DNA from: Plotosus lineatus
Taxonomy: Eukaryota > Chordata > Actinopteri > Siluriformes > Plotosidae
Length of the DNA stretch: 64,000 nucleotides
Direction of reading: 5' to 3'
NCBI GenBank assembly: GCA_024760905.1
Contig: CM045745.1
Coordinates: forward strand, 13,095,282 to 13,159,281
The translations under genes were made by a program, and so were the position numbers. Positions 55,526-64,000 of this stretch are shown in pieces. The notes beneath the pieces were generated by a model that was not told the origin of the DNA, ran no database searches, and saw only the letters and a program-made list of their open reading frames with translations. The stretch's first letter is position 1. Every line of letters begins with the position of its first letter.

Positions 55526-56486
55526 CTTGCTTTTCACATCAAATTGACTTATTTTAAGCTGGAATTGCTGGGGTGGCCAGTCCTTTATTTAGGAGAAGGT
55601 TGAAATGTACACCACTTGTAGAAGATTTCCTTACAGTGGAATTGTTTATTTTAAATAATTTATAGATCTTTTTAAAGCTCTTTCAGGCTGATAGGCTTGT
55701 ACAACCTTTTCCTGAGTGTCTTAGAGAGCACTTTAAATGAGTCATTGTTTTGCTATTAAACTGATAGTAGTGTGGCGTTGTGTGGTGGGATGATGTTAAC
55801 TTTGAAAGGTGAACACAGATCTAGATTTAGACATCAGTAAACTAATGATGAAGTTAAAGTCCAGTGGACTAGGAAACGTAGCAGGAGCTGAATGTCAACC
55901 CATTCTTCAACTGGGAAACAGAATGGGAAAGGACAAAGAAAGCCAAAAGGCTATTTAAAGCCTGATCATTCATTTCAACCTGCTCTCTTAATCCATCTCT
56001 CGTGGGGAATGGGCCTTCTCCTCACCTACCTAAGGCTAGCAATCTATTCCTACCCCTATATTTTAAACCCATCCAAAGATGGCTAGCTCGGACAAAATAC
56101 TGTGAACTTTGACATGATGAATTTAATACAAACTAAAATGTTCTGTCATTTTTTTTTACTTTAAAATGGGTGCCAAAATGCAAAGATGGAAAATGTACTG
56201 CAGGTTTGAGCACAACTTGTTTCTTTTGTGTCCAATAAAAGTAATAAAGCAGCAAAATGAGAACACACCAGGTGGGAATTTTACAGACATTTTGTGTTTA
56301 ATTTGATGGAACATTAGCATGAATGAAATTTTCTTCTTCTCACATTGTAATGGTCAAGGTTAAGAGCCTGAAAGTGATTTACTGTGGCTTTCTGACAACA
56401 CGGTACCAACAACAAAAACTATGTTCCCTCTGGATGAGCTCCATGCTGATTTGAAAAGGCGATACTTTTAAAATAAATAAATAAAT
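55526..56486. other. No recognised feature
   Basis: Unique AT-rich sequence, no element landmarks. Confidence 0.5.
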
Positions 56487-56760
56487 TCGCACGTTTGATT
56501 TGGCAGAGGTTTTTTTTTTTGACGTCAGATGCCCTTCCTGTCACAACCCTTTTTAGCAAGGGACAGAAACACGCTGACGACTTTGCAGCCTACTCTTTAC
56601 GAAAGTCAGCAATGGTTCTTTTACATGCTTCTCCTCATAGACAGTGAGAGACTTGGCCCGCCTTTGATAACCCAGTTAGCTGCACTGGGGGGACAGTGAC
56701 AACCTTGTGGAGAGTGGGACTCGAACCCCAAACCTTTGGATCAGCGATCCAGCGCCCTAT
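56487..56760 (-). mobile_element. SINE-A/R lacking both extreme ends
   Basis: It starts inside the R module (GCACGTTTGATTTGGCAGAGG in reverse sense) without the terminal GGCGACCCC part. It ends in the head at GATCCAGCGCCCTAT, where the uncharacterised repeat copy 2 abuts. The A box is missing. Confidence 0.85.
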
Positions 56761-57388
56761 CAACCAAACTACTTACATAAAAGCTGAAAATAAACAGAAA
56801 ACAGCAGAAGTAATCAAAAAAGGACCCCTTACTTTTCTCTCCCGGTGCTGTTCCTTTAAACATTTAAGCATTTAAACATCCCAGAAGTAAAATCGAGCCA
56901 ATCAACATGAATGTCAACTTTAGCACATTCCACGTTGAAACCAATCAACATGAACATAAACAAAAGCACATAGCCAGGAACTAGAATCGGGTGAAAAATA
57001 CTCATCATCATTTTCTGATAGGTCCATATCTGGCTCATTGCTCCATTCATTCAGAGCATCCCATAGGTTTCCTGTAGCAGTTTCTAATGGTTCATCGGTT
57101 GTTGGACATTTCCCCAAGAGAACACAACAAAATATTTTCCTGTTTTTTAAAGCACGGCGGAACGATCACATGTGTTGTTACTGATGAACATTATAGACAT
57201 TCCCCAATGGCAGGGGTCTTGAAATACCGTGTAAACTCACTTTTACAGGCAGTGAACACCTCATTTTACCGTTACAGAGACTGATTGAATAAAATTGGTA
57301 AATTTGATCGATTATTTTGATCCCAGTACACATGAGCGGTTATTAGATGTAAGATCAAAAACATTGGGGGGCGCTTATTGGAGCAGTA
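56761..57388 (-). repeat. Uncharacterised interspersed repeat, copy 2
   Basis: Partner of 52195-52840. The minus-strand frame 56920-57117 reads MGKCPTTDEPLETATGNLW and DALNEWSNEPDMDLSENDDE, so the frame is kept across both copies through the segment with mostly single-residue changes. It differs by small indels at the frame's start. Confidence 0.85.
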
Positions 57389-57654
57389 CACTTAAGTACA
57401 TTTTCTTTTTCTTTTTTCATTACTGTTATACACTTTTTTCCAGAGTAATAGAGGGGGAAACTACAGAATCACTCAGAGTTGCTACTCCTTGGGCCTAAAT
57501 ATTCTGAGGCATAAACTTTAATAAGAAAAACAATATTCTCCATCAAGCTTGTCCAAAGTTCTGAAAGTAGTAGCACATCATCTATATAGGATAGAGCCTT
57601 GTTGTAAAATGTGCTCATATATTTATTGTTTGATTGTTTTTCTGTTGGTTCATT

Positions 57655-57940
57655 TATTCTTTCTCTAAGCCACTTATTCCTAATTAGAGTCGCAGGAGGC
57701 TGGCGCCAATCCCAGCCGACTCTGAATGAAGGTGTGGTACACCCTGAACAGCTTGGCAGGTAATTGCAGGATGAACACACATACAACCATTCACACTCAC
57801 TCTCATACCTGGAGGAAATCTGGAATCGCTACTCAGCCTACTCTACATGTTTTTGAACTGTGGGAATAAATCGGAGTACCGAACCTGGAATCTTCTTGCT
57901 GTCAGGTGAACATGCTAACCACTGCATCACCGAGCAGCCC
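57655..57940 (-). mobile_element. SINE-B
   Basis: Tail CACTTATTCCTAATTAGAG and GGAGGCTGGCGCCAATCCC at left. Body with CATGTTTTTGAACTGTGGG. Reversed head at right with CATGCTAACCACTGCATCAC. Confidence 0.8.
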
Positions 57941-59375
<1,435 letters not shown>

Positions 59376-59849
59376 TTCTAAGGCAGGGGTCGGGAACCTA
59401 TGGCTCGTGAGCCAGATGTGGCTCTTTTGATGACTGTATCTGGCTCTCAGATAAATCAGGTGGCCTTTCTTAACAGAATAACGAATACATAATTTCACAC
59501 AAATTTAAATCTATACATCTATTTTCAATGCCACATGTCACTGTGGTGCGCAGCGGAGAGCCAACTCTTTCTGTACGCCAGTGTGTGGGCAGGGCCAATA
59601 CCTTGAAACTCTAATTTTATTGGATTATAATAACAGCCACAGACTGTGCATGTTGTTTTTGAATAAAGAGGTAAATTTCCTCGTTTTTGATCAGCTCATT
59701 TGCACGAAGCCAAGTACAGCTGGCATGAAAACACAAATGGACAGACATGGAAAAACTTCAACCCTCAGACCAGCTGATTGCCAAAACTTGGGACGCGCTT
59801 CCTGTCACATAAACACTGTAGCGTGTGAGTCTTGCCATATTGACCATGC

Positions 59850-60018
59850 GCCACATGCGCCCGTGAGCGGTCCTTCTCACCTGAAAAACATCAAGACCAA
59901 CCTGCAGTCACGTGTAATAGATGGAAGCCAAAACACCTGCATGAAGCTGAACCTCAGCATGTATCAACCAGACTACAAAGCCATCAGCAACACCATAAAG
60001 CACCAGAAGTCGCATTAA
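59850..60018 (+). pseudogene. hAT transposase C-terminal remnant
   Basis: The last 50 or so codons of a 145-codon plus-strand frame match the extreme C-terminus of hAT transposases of the ZBED/GTF2IRD2-like type: SHLKNIKTNLQSRV, then NTCMKLNLSMYQPDYKAIS and a TAA stop. This segment belongs to the hATC dimerisation domain. The DDE/RNase H part and BED finger are gone. The earlier part of the frame (59581-59850) has no recognisable domain and is probably fused non-coding sequence. Confidence 0.7.
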
Positions 60019-60110
60019 TAGTAAGAAGTACTTTTCATATTAATAAATAACTTATTTATGACAATGTCGTTACTCAAATTGTTGGTCTTCTTTTTCAATG
60101 TAGTTGTATA

Positions 60111-61700
<1,590 letters not shown>

Positions 61701-61735
<35 letters not shown>
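61701..61735. repeat. (TA)n microsatellite
   Basis: It separates the SINE from the resumed hAT sequence. Confidence 0.97.
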
Positions 61736-61738
<3 letters not shown>

Positions 61739-61827
61739 TCTCAGAGAATTAGATTTTAAAATACTGTATGTCTTTTTTTTTCCTCTGGATTTCTTAGTCA
61801 AAAAGGTTCCCGAGCCCTGTTCTAAGG

Positions 61828-63807
61828 ATACCATATCTTGCAACATTAGAGAAAGTGAAAATAATTTTAAGGCTCTGTGCCCTGATGTACTCTGAAATGT
61901 GATGGGTCATTCTTTGGCTCATACTACAACGTTCTTCCTAAATTTTATGGAAATTAGGTCAGTAGTTTTGTGCAATTCTATAAACAGATTAACATAGCAA
62001 AAAAAGCAAACTTCAGTCAAACCCTGATGTTCTTGATAGTGGTAATAATAATTCATACACAGTGGAATCCAGTGAATGATTGCATCTTTGTGCCAGTATC
62101 AGGTGCACTTGTCCAATGCTCCATTACATATGAACCCCTTCTGAGTTTTTCTTTAAATGTACCTTTCTGTGACAGTATCTTATTTTTCCTATTGCCCATC
62201 ATTACACGTTCACTATGGCTTAGAATTCAATTTTAAAAAGTGCAGGACATATTGAGATCAAGTTGATTCTTAGACTCGAAGCTTTTGAAGTGATGAGTGA
62301 CCCCTTAGAGTTATGGGGGTGCTAAGAATTTGAAACTAAAAGTACCATTAAAGATTCTGTCTTGTTCATGTCTTGGAACTTAATTGCTGTAATCGTTTGA
62401 CAAATTGCAGCCATTTAGGCCTCATCTATATGCTTCAGCAATTTTTTATTGATATTGTAAAACACCATGGTTTCATTCAGCATCTTTCTGTCATCAAGTG
62501 GGAATGAACCCAAAAATGTTAAATATGTACAATTGGGCCAGTAATGAGATTAATAAGTTCTAAATGAGTACCAGACTGGAGAAAGAGACTGGAAATCCCT
62601 CATCCTTTGAGGAACTGCCAGTGGAGCACATTATCTGTTCGAAATGTGAAAGGGGGTTAGGAGTTTGGTGCTGTGGGTTTTTTCAGCTCTTTGTCTGGCT
62701 TTAGGTTGGTTGTTCCAGGTGTATTGTTTTTAAGGTAAGTAAAGCCAAAGTAAAAATGGGAACAGTGTTAGAAGTTCTTGTGTTTGAAATAAGGTCACGC
62801 TAACACCTGTGCAAAAAAAAAAAAAAAAGCCAAGCAAATGAAATCCACAGGGATATCTATCAGTATATTCCTACTAATTTTAAATTCCCTTTCAGAACAT
62901 GCGTGTGGATTGTGTATGTTCTGGGCACAATCCCTCAAGGTTTCTCGAAGAAAAAAGAAAGGCGTGAGGCATGGGTCTGTTTTATTCTATGATCTAGGAA
63001 GCTGGTTGGTCCTGAATTGCAGCTCATCACCTCATGCTTGTATGTATTTCCTGTATACCGGCACACGTATTAAAATGCAGTGTTCATTAAGAGGATTTGA
63101 ACCATTTTTTCCTTTAAACATGATTCATCTATTCAGACAATGAACTGATACTGAAATAATCAACAATGTCCTCTGGGAACATGACTGGAATATTGTAGGG
63201 ATTTATAAATACTACAAAATTCAGTGTAGTCTTTAAGAGAATTGGTTTTGCGTGATAATGTAAGTGACAGTGAAAGAGTTAAAAAAAAAAAAAAAAAAAA
63301 AAACCTCACATGAGTAATTGTCCTTTCCTGGCATGCATGTCAGAATATTACACATATAGATTATCTTATAAAAGGAAATGCAGTTATGCACAATATCATA
63401 TTTAAATACTATAAGTCAACTCTATAACGTAGTCTTTTCCACAACTAACGAACGTTCATATCTTTCTTTAGTGGGTATCAGAAACTTGAAAGCACAGAAG
63501 AAATGGCTTCCTAAGGGCTTACACATTTCACTTTGAAGACCAAACAATGCACAGGATGGAGGAGAGAATAAAAAGTCATTGCATCATCAAAGGTAGCTTA
63601 AATCAGCTTTTTTTTTTTTTTGGCCTGACGTCGATTAATTATACAGAGGTGTAATTTAGCTCCACCACATCACCTGGAATACAAAAAGAAAAAGGCCTGA
63701 AATTTGATTTCAACATCAGGGAATAGGAGGGTGGGGAAATAGCACTAGGGAGTTCTATCATATTTCTTTTCTTATGTTGTATAAATTTTCTTTCTCTCTC
63801 CCTCTTT

Positions 63808-63812
<5 letters not shown>
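61828..63812. other. Unique stretch with poly(A) runs
   Basis: A-runs at 62812-62828 and 63282-63303. No element landmarks. The 101-codon frame 62838-63143 has no domain I recognise. Confidence 0.5.
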
Positions 63813-63893
<81 letters not shown>

Positions 63894-63909
63894 TGTGTGT
63901 GTGTGTGTG
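63813..63909. repeat. (GT)n microsatellite
   Basis: A GT array of about 97 bp near the window end. Confidence 0.98.
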
Positions 63910-64000
63910 AATCATCACCCTATGGGTCTCCTCATGATTAACGCTACTGTAAATTTTTGAGAAATGTTGAGAAAAGAAACTGTAACTAATCTTTTTTACT

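Noticed and set aside
59581..59849. N-terminal part of the 145-codon frame as hAT transposase
   Set aside because: Only the last 50 or so residues match the hAT C-terminus; the rest shows no RNase H or BED motif.

Overview
This is a gene-poor, repeat-saturated nuclear segment from a vertebrate, most likely a teleost fish. Reasons: long (GT)n, (TA)n and (TTA)n microsatellites; several Tc1-type transposons with teleost-like transposases; an RTE-clade LINE; tRNA-derived SINEs ending in an L2-like TTAGGATTAAGCGGTTACAG tail; and hAT and Tigger/pogo-like DNA transposons. I recognise no host protein exon, rRNA or tRNA gene. Every open frame I can interpret belongs to a mobile element, and almost all are broken.

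Names used here. SINE-A: tRNA-derived head (A box TGGTCTAGTGG, B box GGTTCGAGTCC), a common core, and one of two 3' modules, either an L2-like tail (A/L) or an RTE-like tail (A/R); 19 copies. SINE-B: a different tRNA-like head with an L2-like tail. SINE-C: one copy with a perfect 12-bp target duplication. RTE copies are R1 (5848), R2 (13161), R3 (40591) and R4 (60111). Tigger-like elements with CAGACGCTCCCC ends are T1-T3; those with CAGRGATCCCTCGC ends are M1-M4.

Layout. 0-10 kb: SINE-A, a LINE 3' relic, a Tc1 pseudogene inserted in a (TA)n array, M1, a TA palindrome, R1, a 484-bp TTA/TCA block, M2, SINE-A and T1. 10-18 kb: an unassigned 1.6-kb TIR transposon with acidic coding remnants, the nearly complete R2, and a relic of a second LINE family. 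18-34 kb: M3, M4 with nested SINE-C, many SINEs, and another relic of the second LINE. 33-37 kb: a CpG-rich repeat, a 5'-truncated Tc1 fragment, a complete TIR-to-TIR Tc1 element and a SINE-A. 38-47 kb: a hAT element, R3, and two diverged direct-repeat units (42.3 and 44.7 kb) that contain a SINE, an L2 fragment, T2 and an inverted repeat. 47-49 kb: T3 split by a solo LTR, then a 208-bp near-perfect palindrome carrying a hammerhead-ribozyme-like motif on each strand, then a Tc1 relic. 50-58 kb: the third copy of the second LINE, SINEs, a TIR element and two copies of an uncharacterised repeat. 59-62 kb: a hAT element with an 8-bp target duplication that swallowed R4 and then a SINE-A.

How the parts interact: the RTE LINE and an L2-type LINE are plausible providers of retrotransposition for the two SINE-A tail types, because the tails match those of LINE copies in the same window. 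Retroposon 3' ends often abut (TA)n arrays, which in turn host TA-targeting transposons. The strongest unusual signal is the hammerhead-like palindrome at 48103-48310. The second is the bipartite RTE-derived module in SINE-A/R.
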